Source: Pseudomonadota bacterium
GTDB lineage: Bacteria; Pseudomonadota; Gammaproteobacteria; Steroidobacterales; Steroidobacteraceae
DNA: 24,174 nt
Assembly (NCBI GenBank): GCA_023433515.1
Contig: JAEZCN010000055.1
Location: forward strand, 1-24,174
Direction: 5' to 3'
Position 1 is the stretch's first letter; every line of letters starts with the position of its first letter. The position numbers and the translations under genes are program-made. The notes beneath the pieces are model-generated. The model saw nothing but the letters and a program-made list of their open reading frames with translations, made no database searches and was not told where the DNA came from. Below are positions 14,875-22,531 of this stretch, one piece after another.

Positions 14875-15404
14875 GGCAGACCTCCGCGCGGCAGTCGCGA
14901 CGCGAACTCGCGGTCCCATACTTCGCGCGTCATCGCACCCACGTGGCGGTACTGCACGAGTCCTTCCGAATCGACGAAGAACGTTTCCGGCGCGCCATAC
15001 ACGCCGAAGTCGATCGCGGTGCGCCCTTCCTGATCGACGACGATCACGTTGTACGGATTGCCGAAACGCTCGATCCAGCGAATCGCCTCGCCCATGTCGT
15101 CGCGCCAGTTGAGCCCGATGAGCAGCACGCGGTTCTCGCGCGCGATCTCGAGCAGCATCGGATGTTCGACGACACACTCGGGGCACCAGCTTCCCCAGAC
15201 GTTGAGCACCCACGGCCGGCCCGCGAGATCCGCCGACGAGACCTTGCGCGAATCGTCGCCGAGCACCGGCAGCGCGAACTGGGGCGCGGGTTTGCCGAGC
15301 AGCGCGGATTGCATCGTGCTCTTGTCGGGCGAATGCACGACGCCGATGAACAGCACCGCGGCGAGCGCCACGAAAACGATGGCGGGAATCACGAAGCGAT
15401 TCAT
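14871..15404 (-). CDS. ccmG: CcmG/DsbE, thioredoxin-like thiol reductase
   Basis: The protein has 177 residues, with an N-terminal membrane anchor (about 5-22) and a periplasmic thioredoxin fold. The active site is WCPEC (Cys74, Cys77), and the cis-proline segment GVYGAPETF is present. It passes electrons from DsbD to CcmH and apocytochrome c, keeping the haem-binding cysteines reduced. ATGA overlaps join it to ccmF upstream and ccmH downstream. The sequence agrees with other CcmG proteins along its whole length. Confidence 0.95.
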   Translation of the reverse strand: MNRFVIPAIVFVALAAVLFIGVVHSPDKSTMQSALLGKPAPQFALPVLGDDSRKVSSADLAGRPWVLNVWGSWCPECVVEHPMLLEIARENRVLLIGLNWRDDMGEAIRWIERFGNPYNVIVVDQEGRTAIDFGVYGAPETFFVDSEGLVQYRHVGAMTREVWDREFASRLPRGGLP

Positions 15405-17359
15405 CGCGCCGCCGCCTCACTACCCGCGGGCGCGGGCTCGGTGGCCGGCGCCGGCTTCGTCCGGTACCGCCGGTCGCTCGCCGCGAGCGCGCCGCCGAGC
15501 GCCATGAGCCCGGCCGCGAGCCACACGTAGTTGATGAGCGGCCGGATCTGCGCGCGCATGCTCCAGCGCCCGCCCTGCAGGTCATCGCCGAGCGCGCCGA
15601 AGAAGTCGCGCGCCAGGTCGCTGTGGATGCCCGCCTCGGTCATCGTCGCGCGTTGCACCCAGTAGTGGCGCTTTTCCGGGTGCAGCACGGCGACTTCGCG
15701 CCCGTCACGCAGCACCGTGAACTGCGCCTGTACGGCGTCGTAGTTAGGTCCCTCGATCTCGCGGATGCTGTCGAAACGGTAGGAGTATCGTCCGAGTGTC
15801 ACGGATTCGCCCAGCCCGAATGCCACGTCGCGATCGATCGTGTACGACTCGACGGCGGTGATCGCGATGACGCAAACGCCGAGCCCGATGTGCGCGATCG
15901 TCATGCCGAGCACCGCGCGCGGCAACGACAACCTGCGACGCAGGCGATCGATCGGATCGAACAGCGACGAGATGATGATCCAGAGGCCGAGCACCATGCC
16001 GATGGGCGTCAGCCAGGTACCGTGTCCATACACCCCATAGACGACGAGCAAGCCGAGTACGAGCGAAATGCCGAACCCCAGCAGCAGGCGGTTGCGGCTT
16101 TCGTGCAGGTTGCCGCGCTTCCACGCGGCATGGATGCCGATCGGCACCAGCGCGAGCAGCGGAATGAACGCCATCGGAAACATCGTCGTGAACCACGGCA
16201 TGCCGATCGAAATCGTGCCGATGCCGATGGAGTCCGCGATCAGCGGCGCCAGCGTGCCGATGAAAACGACCACGCCCGCGGCCACGAGCAGGATGTTGTT
16301 GTAGAGCAGGAAGGCATCGCGCGAAGTCGCGTCGAAACCGGCCTCGGACTTCAGATGTGGCGCGCGCCACGCGTACAGCGCGAGCGCGCCGCCGATCACG
16401 ATCACGAGGAACGCCAGGATGAACATGCCTCGCGTCGGATCGGCCGCGAACGAGTGCACGGAGACCAGCACGCCCGAGCGCACGAGGAACGTGCCGAGCA
16501 GGCTCAACGAAAACGCGAGAATCGCGAGCAGCAGCGTCCAGCTCTTGAAGAGCCCCCTCTTCTCGGTCACCGCGAGCGAATGGATCAGTGCGGTGCCGAC
16601 GAGCCAGGGCATGAACGAGGCGTTCTCGACCGGATCCCAGAACCAGTATCCGCCCCAGCCGAGTTCGTAATACGCCCACCAGCTCCCGAGCGCGATGCCG
16701 ATGGAGAGGAATCCCCACGCGATCGTCGTCCACGGTCGAGTCCAACGCGCCCAAGCCGCGTCGAGTCTGCCTTCGAGCATCGCGGCGCACGCGAATGCGA
16801 ACGCCACGGAAAGACCGACGTAACCCATGTAAAGCACCGGCGGATGAATCGCGAGCGCGGGGTCCTGCAGCACCGGATTCAGATCGCGCCCGTCCGCGGC
16901 CGCGGGAATCAATCGTTCGAACGGATTCGAAGTCGCGAGTGTGAACAGCAGGAAGCCGAGGCTCACGAAACCGAGCACGCCCAGCACGCGGCTCGCGAAA
17001 GTTGCCGGCAGTTTGCGGCTCGCGATCGCCACCGCGAGCGTCCAGGCCACGAGGATCCAGCTCCACAGCAGCAGCGATCCTTCGTGCGCGCCCCACAACG
17101 CGGCGACTCGATAAAACGTCGGCAGCGCCGAGTTCGAATTCGCGGCGACGTACAACACGGAGAAGTCGAACGTGACGAACGCGTGCAGCAACGCGGCCAT
17201 CGCCGTGCTGACCAGCACGAACTGGCCCGCGACCGCGGGACGCACCACGGCCATCCAGCGCGCATCGCCGCGCGCGGCGCCGAACACGCCGAAGAAGCAC
17301 TGCGCGCCCGCGAGGATCAACGCGAGGATCAGCGCGAAATGTCCGAGCTCGGGAATCAT
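15401..17359 (-). CDS. ccmF: CcmF, haem lyase large subunit
   Basis: The protein has 652 residues, the usual length, from the ATG at 17359. That start gives the family N-terminus MIPELGHFALILAL, although no strong ribosome binding site precedes it. It has about 13-15 membrane segments. The tryptophan-rich WWD domain is at about 225-251 (GWGGYWFWDPVENASF) with flanking conserved histidines His172 (IHPPVLY) and His260. A large periplasmic domain lies near the C-terminus. CcmF takes haem from holo-CcmE and attaches it to apocytochrome c. The start overlaps the ccmE stop by one base (TGATG). Confidence 0.96.
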   Translation of the reverse strand: MIPELGHFALILALILAGAQCFFGVFGAARGDARWMAVVRPAVAGQFVLVSTAMAALLHAFVTFDFSVLYVAANSNSALPTFYRVAALWGAHEGSLLLWSWILVAWTLAVAIASRKLPATFASRVLGVLGFVSLGFLLFTLATSNPFERLIPAAADGRDLNPVLQDPALAIHPPVLYMGYVGLSVAFAFACAAMLEGRLDAAWARWTRPWTTIAWGFLSIGIALGSWWAYYELGWGGYWFWDPVENASFMPWLVGTALIHSLAVTEKRGLFKSWTLLLAILAFSLSLLGTFLVRSGVLVSVHSFAADPTRGMFILAFLVIVIGGALALYAWRAPHLKSEAGFDATSRDAFLLYNNILLVAAGVVVFIGTLAPLIADSIGIGTISIGMPWFTTMFPMAFIPLLALVPIGIHAAWKRGNLHESRNRLLLGFGISLVLGLLVVYGVYGHGTWLTPIGMVLGLWIIISSLFDPIDRLRRRLSLPRAVLGMTIAHIGLGVCVIAITAVESYTIDRDVAFGLGESVTLGRYSYRFDSIREIEGPNYDAVQAQFTVLRDGREVAVLHPEKRHYWVQRATMTEAGIHSDLARDFFGALGDDLQGGRWSMRAQIRPLINYVWLAAGLMALGGALAASDRRYRTKPAPATEPAPAGSEAAAR

Positions 17360-17808
17360 CAGGTGCCCGCCGCAGGTGGATCGGGTGGTGGCGGATTGTC
17401 CTTGAGCGAGCGCGAGACCTCGGGCGGCATGTATTTCTCGTCGTGTTTCGCGAGCACCTCGTCCGCGACGAACACGCCTTCCTCGAGGCGTCCGTGCGCG
17501 ACGACACCCTGCCCGTCGCGGAACAGGTCCGGCAGGATCTTCGAATACGTGACCGGCACGGTGTGTTTGTAATCGGTCACGAGGAATTTCACGTCGAGCG
17601 TGCCCGGCGTCTTTTCGATGCTGCCCTTGACGACCATGCCGCCGAGACGGAAGCGCTCGCCCGCCGGGACCTCTCCCGCGGCGACCTGCGACGGATCGAA
17701 GAAGAACATCACGTTGCTGCGCATCGCCTGCGTTCCGAGCCACGCGGCGACCGCGACGCCGCAGACGATGCCGGCCACCATCACCATGCGTTTCTGGCGC
17801 GGCGTCAT
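17359..17808 (-). CDS. ccmE: CcmE, periplasmic haem chaperone
   Basis: The protein has 149 residues. After an N-terminal membrane anchor (about 8-26) comes the OB-fold haem-binding domain. The covalent haem ligand is His122 in VLAKHDEKYMPPEV with Tyr126 four residues on, matching the pair His130/Tyr134 of E. coli. A Pro-rich tail ends the protein. It receives haem from CcmABCD and delivers it to CcmF. The ATG overlaps the ccmD stop by four bases (ATGA). Confidence 0.95.
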   Translation of the reverse strand: MTPRQKRMVMVAGIVCGVAVAAWLGTQAMRSNVMFFFDPSQVAAGEVPAGERFRLGGMVVKGSIEKTPGTLDVKFLVTDYKHTVPVTYSKILPDLFRDGQGVVAHGRLEEGVFVADEVLAKHDEKYMPPEVSRSLKDNPPPPDPPAAGT

Positions 17809-17960
17809 TGCGGGATCTCCAGGCGGCGGCGTGCTTCCTGCTTGGCGTTCGCGAGTGAATTCAACGCGAGCACCACGTTGAGGATCACGATGCCAAACCC
17901 GAGCGCGAAGGCCGGCCAGAGGTACTGGCCGTATCCGCCCATGGCGAAAAACTCACTCAT
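17805..17960 (-). CDS. ccmD: CcmD, small membrane subunit of the haem exporter
   Basis: This 51-residue protein has the usual layout: a short polar start (MSEFFAMGGYGQY), one membrane helix (about 14-36) and a positively charged cytoplasmic end with NAKQEARRRLE. CcmD stabilises CcmC with CcmE and helps release holo-CcmE from the CcmABC complex. Identity rests on size, the MGGYGQY-W start and the position between ccmC and ccmE. ATGA overlaps link it to both neighbours. Confidence 0.92.
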   Translation of the reverse strand: MSEFFAMGGYGQYLWPAFALGFGIVILNVVLALNSLANAKQEARRRLEIPQ

Positions 17961-18694
17961 GACAACACCTCGCGAATCCAGCTCGCATTCCTTTCCCGCC
18001 GCAGCAGTTCCGCGCGCAGGCGGATCAGCAGGATGGCGATGAAGTACAACGCGAACGCAACGAACATGAGCAGCAACGGCCACAACATGTCGCCGTCCAT
18101 CGTCGGCTTGCCCATCCGCATCACGGTCGCCGTCTGGTGCAGCGAGTTCCACCAGTCGACCGAGAACTTGATGATCGGCACGTTCACGATGCCGACCACC
18201 GCGAGCACCGCGCTCGCCTTGTCCGCCTTCGCCGGATCCTCGATGCCGGCGCGCAGGCCCATGTAACCGATATAAAGGAACAGCAGCACGAGCTCGGCCG
18301 TGAGCCGCGGATCCCACACCCAGTACGCGCCCCACATCGGCTTGCCCCACAACATGCCGGTGCCGAGGGCGGCGACCGTGAACCAGGCGCCGATCGGCGC
18401 GCAGGCGGCGGCCGCGGCGTGCGCGACTTTCATGCGCCAGATGAGGCCGACCGCGGCGGCGACCGCCATCGTGGAATAGATCATGAGCGAGAGCCACGCG
18501 GTCGGCGCGTGCACGTACACCATGCGGAACGCGTCCTTCTGCTGATAGTCGGCAGGTGCGAGCACGAGCCCGCCGTACAGCGCGATCAGCATCGCGACCG
18601 CGGCGAGTCCGCCGAACCACGGCGTCCAGCGACGCGCGAACGCGAACACGTGCGGTGGCGATCCCAAGCGATGAAACCAGGTCCAGGCGGCCAT
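17957..18694 (-). CDS. ccmC: CcmC, haem handling membrane protein
   Basis: The protein has 245 residues with six membrane segments. The WWD domain is at about 116-130 (WGKPMWGAYWVWDPR), with conserved histidines His62 (YVHAPTAW) and His186, close to His60 and His184 of E. coli CcmC. It presents haem to CcmE for covalent attachment, working with the CcmAB ATPase that later releases holo-CcmE. The ATG at 18694 follows the ccmB stop by nine bases, the only non-overlapping junction in the operon. Confidence 0.96.
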   Translation of the reverse strand: MAAWTWFHRLGSPPHVFAFARRWTPWFGGLAAVAMLIALYGGLVLAPADYQQKDAFRMVYVHAPTAWLSLMIYSTMAVAAAVGLIWRMKVAHAAAAACAPIGAWFTVAALGTGMLWGKPMWGAYWVWDPRLTAELVLLFLYIGYMGLRAGIEDPAKADKASAVLAVVGIVNVPIIKFSVDWWNSLHQTATVMRMGKPTMDGDMLWPLLLMFVAFALYFIAILLIRLRAELLRRERNASWIREVLS

Positions 18695-18703
18695 GTATCA
18701 GTC

Positions 18704-19384
18704 TTACTCCAACCCAATTCGCACCGCGGCGGCTGCCGCCAGTGGCGCGAGCGTCAATCCCAGCACGGCGATCGCGCCCAACAAGTACATCGGCGCCGCG
18801 ACGTCGCCGCCGTTGATCGCCAGCTCCGTGGCGCGCGCGCCGAAAATCAGGATCGGCACCGCGAGCGGCAGCGTCAACAACGACAGCAACACTCCGCCGC
18901 GACGCGCGCCGAGCGTCAGCCCCGCCCCGATCGCACCGAGCAGGCTCAACGCGAAGCTGCCGAGAGCCAGCGAGGCGACCACGCCGACCATCGATTCGCC
19001 CGGCACACCGAGCCCGACCGCCGCGATCGGCGCGGCGAGCGCCAGCGGCAGTCCGGTCAGCAACCAGTGCGTGCAGGTCTTCGCGAACAGCATCCAGGTC
19101 AGCGACTGACCCGACAACGCGAATTGCTCGAGCGTTCCATCTACCGCGTCGTCGCGGAACAGGAATTCGAGCGCCAGCAGTGAGGATAACAACGCGCCCA
19201 CCCACAGGACACCCGGCGCCGCGTCTCGCAGCCGCGACAACTCCGGGGTTAATGTCAACGGGAACAACGTCGCCACGATCAGGAAGAACACCAGCGGCTG
19301 CAGGAGTTGCGAGGGCTTGCGAAAAGCCAGACGCAGATCACGCATCGCGACGAGCCTGGCGGCGGAAAGAGAGCGGGTCTTCAT
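18704..19384 (-). CDS. ccmB: CcmB, ABC membrane subunit for haem/CcmE release
   Basis: The protein has 226 residues with six hydrophobic segments. N-terminal features typical of CcmB include RDLRLAFRKPSQLLQPL, followed by FFLIVATLFPL. It forms the ABC-type complex with CcmA that powers release of haem-loaded CcmE from CcmC. The ATG overlaps the ccmA stop (ATGA). A second ATG at 19345 would shorten the protein by 13 residues; the overlap favours the first. Confidence 0.95.
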   Translation of the reverse strand: MKTRSLSAARLVAMRDLRLAFRKPSQLLQPLVFFLIVATLFPLTLTPELSRLRDAAPGVLWVGALLSSLLALEFLFRDDAVDGTLEQFALSGQSLTWMLFAKTCTHWLLTGLPLALAAPIAAVGLGVPGESMVGVVASLALGSFALSLLGAIGAGLTLGARRGGVLLSLLTLPLAVPILIFGARATELAINGGDVAAPMYLLGAIAVLGLTLAPLAAAAAVRIGLE

Positions 19385-19995
19385 GACGGCAGCTCGAGCG
19401 TGATGAGCGCGGACTGCGCGACCGGCAAAGCATGATGAATGGCCGCGACGACCAGGCCGTTCCGCGCCAGCTGCTCCGCCACGAGTTCGGACACCAGTTG
19501 TTGCCCGTCCGCATCGAGATTCGTCGTGGGTTCGTCGAGCAGCCACAACGCGGCCTGTGCCAGCAACACGCCGGCGAGTGCGATGCGCCGGCGCTGGCCT
19601 GCGGATAACGTGCGGACGGCGCGGTCCGAGAAACCGTGCGCCCCGGTGCGCTTCAGCGCCGCGTCGATCTCGCTGGCTTCTACCGGTCGCCGGATCCCCA
19701 CCGAGAATGCGAGGTTTTCGCGCCCCGTGAGATCGCCCTTGAGCGGCGGCTCGTGACCGAGGTACGCGAGCTCCGAATGGAACTCGTCGCGCGCCTGGCG
19801 AGCCGGCGCACCGCGCCAGGAGACCTGCCCTTCCTCGGGATCGAGCAGTCCCGCGATGGCTCGCAGCAGCGTCGTCTTGCCCGCGCCGTTCCTGCCGGTG
19901 AGCAACACGCATTGACCCGCGGCCACGTCGAAACTCACTCCGCGCAGCACATGGCGTTCGCCGCGCCACAGGTGGAGCCCTGTAACGCTCAGCAT
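19381..19995 (-). CDS. ccmA: CcmA, cytochrome c maturation ABC ATPase
   Basis: The protein has 204 residues. Walker A is GRNGAGKT (34-41), the ABC signature LSAGQ is at 130-134, and Walker B with the catalytic glutamate is ALWLLDE (149-155). The short length and the HHALPV segment near the end are typical of CcmA. It is the first gene of ccmABCDEFGHI. The ATG lies 17 bases after the 3' end of tRNA-Leu, and those bases contain no Shine-Dalgarno sequence, so the operon may be read through from the tRNA promoter and freed by tRNA processing. Confidence 0.96.
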   Translation of the reverse strand: MLSVTGLHLWRGERHVLRGVSFDVAAGQCVLLTGRNGAGKTTLLRAIAGLLDPEEGQVSWRGAPARQARDEFHSELAYLGHEPPLKGDLTGRENLAFSVGIRRPVEASEIDAALKRTGAHGFSDRAVRTLSAGQRRRIALAGVLLAQAALWLLDEPTTNLDADGQQLVSELVAEQLARNGLVVAAIHHALPVAQSALITLELPS

Positions 19996-20012
19996 GAAAA
20001 ACGCATCGGGAA

Positions 20013-20099
20013 TGGTGCCCCGGGCCGGAATCGAACCGGCATGGCCTTGCGACCGACGGATTTTAAGTCCGTTGCGTCTACCAGTTCCGCCACCGGGGC
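20013..20099 (-). tRNA. tRNA-Leu (UAA)
   Basis: This is an 87-base class II tRNA with encoded CCA. The acceptor stem GCCCCGG pairs with CCGGGGC. The anticodon loop is CTTAAAA, giving anticodon UAA. A long variable arm and the T-loop GGTTCGATTCC are present. E. coli leuZ, in the same neighbourhood, has the same anticodon. Confidence 0.97.
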
Positions 20100-20156
20100 G
20101 TTTTTGAGCTGATGCGAGGGAGACACCGCGTTCCGGAAGTATTGATCGCGGCGCGC

Positions 20157-20185
20157 ATTCTAGCCGACGGGCGACCGGAACTCAG
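20157..20185 (-). promoter_or_regulatory. Weak promoter candidate for tRNA-Leu and ccm operon
   Basis: On the minus strand TAGAAT (20162-20157) is a good -10 box; CTGAGT (20185-20180), 17 bases upstream, is a poor -35 box. A GC-rich discriminator (GCGCGCCGCG) follows, as in stringently controlled stable-RNA promoters. The tRNA begins 57 bases downstream. Confidence 0.4.
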
Positions 20186-20218
20186 GGATTCATGGGCCGG
20201 GATGCCCCGGCGGCGGAG

Positions 20219-20938
20219 TCAGGTCCTGACTTCGCCGGGGCGACGTCGCCGGAACAGCATCACGAGGACGAGCGCGCCGGCAAACAACACGACCGTCGAC
20301 GGTTCCGGCACCGACACTGAGACCGACAATCCCTGGATGCGGCCCATGCCGTCGACGATACCGATCGCCACCCGGGACACATCCGCCTGGGCGCGGCTGA
20401 AACCCATCAGCGTGGATGACGGCAGGCCGGGACTCGCCAGCGTGGAGCTGGTCTGAAAACAGTCGCCCGCCACGAACGTGAAGCAACTGAACAGGAGTTC
20501 GCCCGACGCGTTGAAGGCGAACAGGCCCGGCTTGTCCGAGAGCCAGTAACTCTCGAAGCTGAAGTAGTCCGTGCCTTCGTCGATGAAAATGTTCATGACG
20601 TGCGAGAAAGAATCGCGGCACGCGAATCCACCCGTGCTCTCGCATCGGTATGCGTCGGTGAGCAATCCCCAGTTCGACATCGGGCTTTCCCCGCCACGCG
20701 CGAACACTTGCTGGCTGCAATACGACTGGTCCGGGCACAGATCGACGACCACGGGCGCCACGAGCGGCGAGTACGCCTGCGATGACGAGCCGTCGCTCAG
20801 ATACGAAAGGATGCGCACGCCCTCGAGCGACTGGCTGATATCCGTGCCGGGCGCGAGCGTCTGCGCATCCAGCTTCACGATGCCGGCATTCGCCGACGCG
20901 GCGGTCAGTAATAGGAGACTTGCGATGTACGCACGCAT
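20219..20938 (-). CDS. PEP-CTERM sorting-signal protein, function unknown
   Basis: The protein has 239 residues from the ATG at 20938, which has GGAAG seven bases upstream; a GTG two codons earlier is also possible. A signal peptide (about 1-19, ending ANA) leads. The C-terminus is a PEP-CTERM signal: VPEPST, a membrane stretch (VVLFAGALVLVMLF), then RRRR. Exosortase would recognise the PEP motif, cut the protein and direct it to the surface or exopolysaccharide. Six cysteines in the middle part suggest disulfides outside the cell. I recognise no other family. The gene sits between tRNA-Cys and tRNA-Leu. No exosortase gene is in the window. Confidence 0.88.
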   Translation of the reverse strand: MRAYIASLLLLTAASANAGIVKLDAQTLAPGTDISQSLEGVRILSYLSDGSSSQAYSPLVAPVVVDLCPDQSYCSQQVFARGGESPMSNWGLLTDAYRCESTGGFACRDSFSHVMNIFIDEGTDYFSFESYWLSDKPGLFAFNASGELLFSCFTFVAGDCFQTSSTLASPGLPSSTLMGFSRAQADVSRVAIGIVDGMGRIQGLSVSVSVPEPSTVVLFAGALVLVMLFRRRRPGEVRT

Positions 20939-21033
20939 GAGCACTTCCCTGTTTTGAGTTGCGTGGAAACTCTTGTCTTCGTGCGGTCAGTATGGAATTG
21001 CGGATTCCGTGTGGCTGCCGGAAATGCACCGCA

Positions 21034-21049
21034 TCACGCAAAAGCGTGA
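21034..21049 (-). terminator. Weak hairpin downstream of tRNA-Cys
   Basis: The stem TCACGC/GCGTGA (6 bp) closes a TTTT loop on the minus strand, 41 bases after the tRNA-Cys 3' end. No U-run follows, so intrinsic termination is doubtful. It could attenuate read-through into the PEP-CTERM gene. Confidence 0.3.
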
Positions 21050-21089
21050 AGAAAGTCGCAAGCGCCACGCGATCGCATCAGGGAAGGTT

Positions 21090-21163
21090 TGGAGGCTAGG
21101 GTCGGAATCGAACCGGCATAGACGGCTTTGCAGGCCGCTGCATAACCATTCTGCCACCTAGCC
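21090..21163 (-). tRNA. tRNA-Cys (GCA)
   Basis: This 74-base tRNA has encoded CCA and acceptor stem GGCTAGG paired with CCTAGCC. The anticodon stem GCGGC/GCCGT carries the loop CTGCAAA, anticodon GCA. The T-loop is GGTTCGATTCC. It matches cysT of E. coli in neighbourhood and anticodon. Confidence 0.97.
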
Positions 21164-21167
21164 GCTA

Positions 21168-21188
21168 TCCGGACGGAAGATGTCCGGA
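21168..21188 (-). other. Hairpin in the tRNA-Gly/tRNA-Cys spacer
   Basis: A 7-bp perfect stem TCCGGAC (21168-21174) with GTCCGGA (21182-21188) encloses a 7-base loop in the 30-base spacer between the two tRNAs. No U-run follows on the minus strand. It probably belongs to the shared precursor, perhaps guiding RNase E or RNase P processing. Confidence 0.6.
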
Positions 21189-21193
21189 GAGAT

Positions 21194-21269
<76 letters not shown>

Positions 21270-21287
21270 GCCCTGGAGAGGGCCGAG

Positions 21288-21315
21288 ATTCTAGGGCCGT
21301 GGCCCGGCAAGTCAA
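21288..21315 (-). promoter_or_regulatory. Strong sigma-70 promoter of the tRNA cluster
   Basis: TTGACT (21315-21310) and TAGAAT (21293-21288) each match consensus at 5/6, with 16 bases between them. The discriminator CTCGGCC is GC-rich, as in rRNA and tRNA promoters under stringent control. tRNA-Gly starts 18 bases after the -10 box. The -35 box contains the TGA stop of the upstream LOG gene (21314-21312). Confidence 0.78.
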
Positions 21316-21887
21316 GAAATACCCTCGCCAGCAAGGATTTGCATGACACGGGTCACCGAATCCGCGTTACGCCAGCGCGCCCGGCTCTCGGCGGTTACAA
21401 ACCCCTCCTGCACCGCGTAATCGAGCATGCCGTACATCGCCGCGAAGTAATTCTCGATGTTCGCGAGGATCACGGGCTTGGCGTGCAGCCCGAGCTGCGC
21501 CCAAGTCACGATTTCGACCAGTTCGTCGAAGGTTCCCATGCCGCCGGGCAGCCCCACGAACCCATCGGACATCTCCGCCATGAGCGTCTTGCGCTCGTGC
21601 ATGGTCGTGACCACGTGCTGGCGCGTGAGCCCCGGGTGCGCGAGCTCGCGCTCGATCAGCATGCGCGGAATGACGCCGATGACGCGTCCGCCCGCCTTGA
21701 GCGCCGCATCCGCGACGATGCCCATGAGGCCGAGGCGCCCGCCTCCGTATACGACCGTGATGCTGCGCTCGGCGAGCGCCCGCCCGAGGTCCTCGGCGGC
21801 CTTTGAGTAGCTAGGCCGCGCCCCGGGCGCCGAGCCGCAGAATACGCATACCGAACGGGTCAAGAGCTGCCCCGCAGGTCGGGCCAT
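21312..21887 (-). CDS. LOG-family phosphoribohydrolase (TIGR00730)
   Basis: The protein has 191 residues from the ATG at 21887, overlapping the end of pgsA by 28 bases. A TTG at 21863, overlapping the pgsA stop as TTGA, would give 183 residues and a start like MTRSVCVFCGS, nearer to relatives. The family motifs are VCVFCGSAPG, VYGGGRLGLMG, Arg99 (HERK) and PGGMGTFDE (114-122), which hold the active-site Arg and Glu. LOG enzymes release the base from nucleoside 5'-monophosphates; plant and actinobacterial ones make free cytokinins. In bacteria such as this one a role in nucleotide salvage is more likely. It lies between pgsA and the tRNAs. Confidence 0.92.
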   Translation of the reverse strand: MARPAGQLLTRSVCVFCGSAPGARPSYSKAAEDLGRALAERSITVVYGGGRLGLMGIVADAALKAGGRVIGVIPRMLIERELAHPGLTRQHVVTTMHERKTLMAEMSDGFVGLPGGMGTFDELVEIVTWAQLGLHAKPVILANIENYFAAMYGMLDYAVQEGFVTAESRARWRNADSVTRVMQILAGEGIS

Positions 21888-22504
21888 GCGGCGCGCAGAT
21901 AGGCGATCGCGGACATCAGCGTGAGCACGGCCGCGATGACGGTGAGCACGAGTCCGATCTCGAAAACCGGCAACGCGATGCCGGGCGCGATGGGCAGATC
22001 CCAGCGGAACAACATGCACGACAGGCCGACGATCTGCAGGATGGTCTTGAACTTGCCGAGCGTGCTCACCTTCACTTTGCCACGCTTGCCGATTTCCGCC
22101 ATCCATTCACGCAGCGCGGAGATCGCGATCTCGCGACCGATGATCACGATGGAGCACAACACGAGGATCACGCTCACCGTTTCGGGGCGCAGCGTCGCGC
22201 GCCCGCCGTCGAGACCCTCGAGTCCGGGGATGAAGATCGGCGGCATGTCCTTGCTGACCAGCAGCACCAGCGCCACCGCGACGATGAGCTTGTCGGCGAC
22301 CGGATCGAGGAACGCGCCGAGCCGCGAGGTCTGGCCCATGCGGCGCGCGAGATAGCCATCGAGCGAATCGGTGATGCCCGCGAGCCCGAACAGCAGCCCC
22401 GCGGCCGGGTCGGCCCACTGGAACGGTAGATAGAAGAGAACGACGACCAGCGGGATCGCGAAGATTCGCAACCAGGTCAACGTGTTCGGCAGGTTCCAGA
22501 TCAT
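21860..22504 (-). CDS. pgsA: CDP-diacylglycerol-glycerol-3-phosphate 3-phosphatidyltransferase
   Basis: The protein has 214 residues and several membrane segments. The complete CDP-alcohol phosphotransferase motif is present: Asp46, Asp49, Gly50, Ala53, Arg54, Gly63, Asp67 and Asp71 at exact family spacing. It makes phosphatidylglycerol phosphate, the committed step to phosphatidylglycerol and cardiolipin, in the inner membrane. The N-terminus (MIWNLPNTLTWLRI) is that of PgsA. A stretch of about 25 residues near 88-110, between two membrane segments, looks longer than in E. coli PgsA. It follows uvrC by 27 bases in the conserved uvrC-pgsA order. Confidence 0.95.
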   Translation of the reverse strand: MIWNLPNTLTWLRIFAIPLVVVLFYLPFQWADPAAGLLFGLAGITDSLDGYLARRMGQTSRLGAFLDPVADKLIVAVALVLLVSKDMPPIFIPGLEGLDGGRATLRPETVSVILVLCSIVIIGREIAISALREWMAEIGKRGKVKVSTLGKFKTILQIVGLSCMLFRWDLPIAPGIALPVFEIGLVLTVIAAVLTLMSAIAYLRAAWPDLRGSS

Positions 22505-22531
22505 CTCTACCCGAATTTCACTTGGGGAGCA

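Noticed and set aside
15623..17572. A 649-codon open frame on the plus strand opposite ccmF/ccmE
   Set aside because: It is a mirror frame over two genes that are recognisable end to end, with no start signal or family motifs.
20196..20211. Hairpin GCCGGG/CCCGGC after the PEP-CTERM gene
   Set aside because: Six base pairs in GC-rich DNA with no U-run, so termination is not supported.
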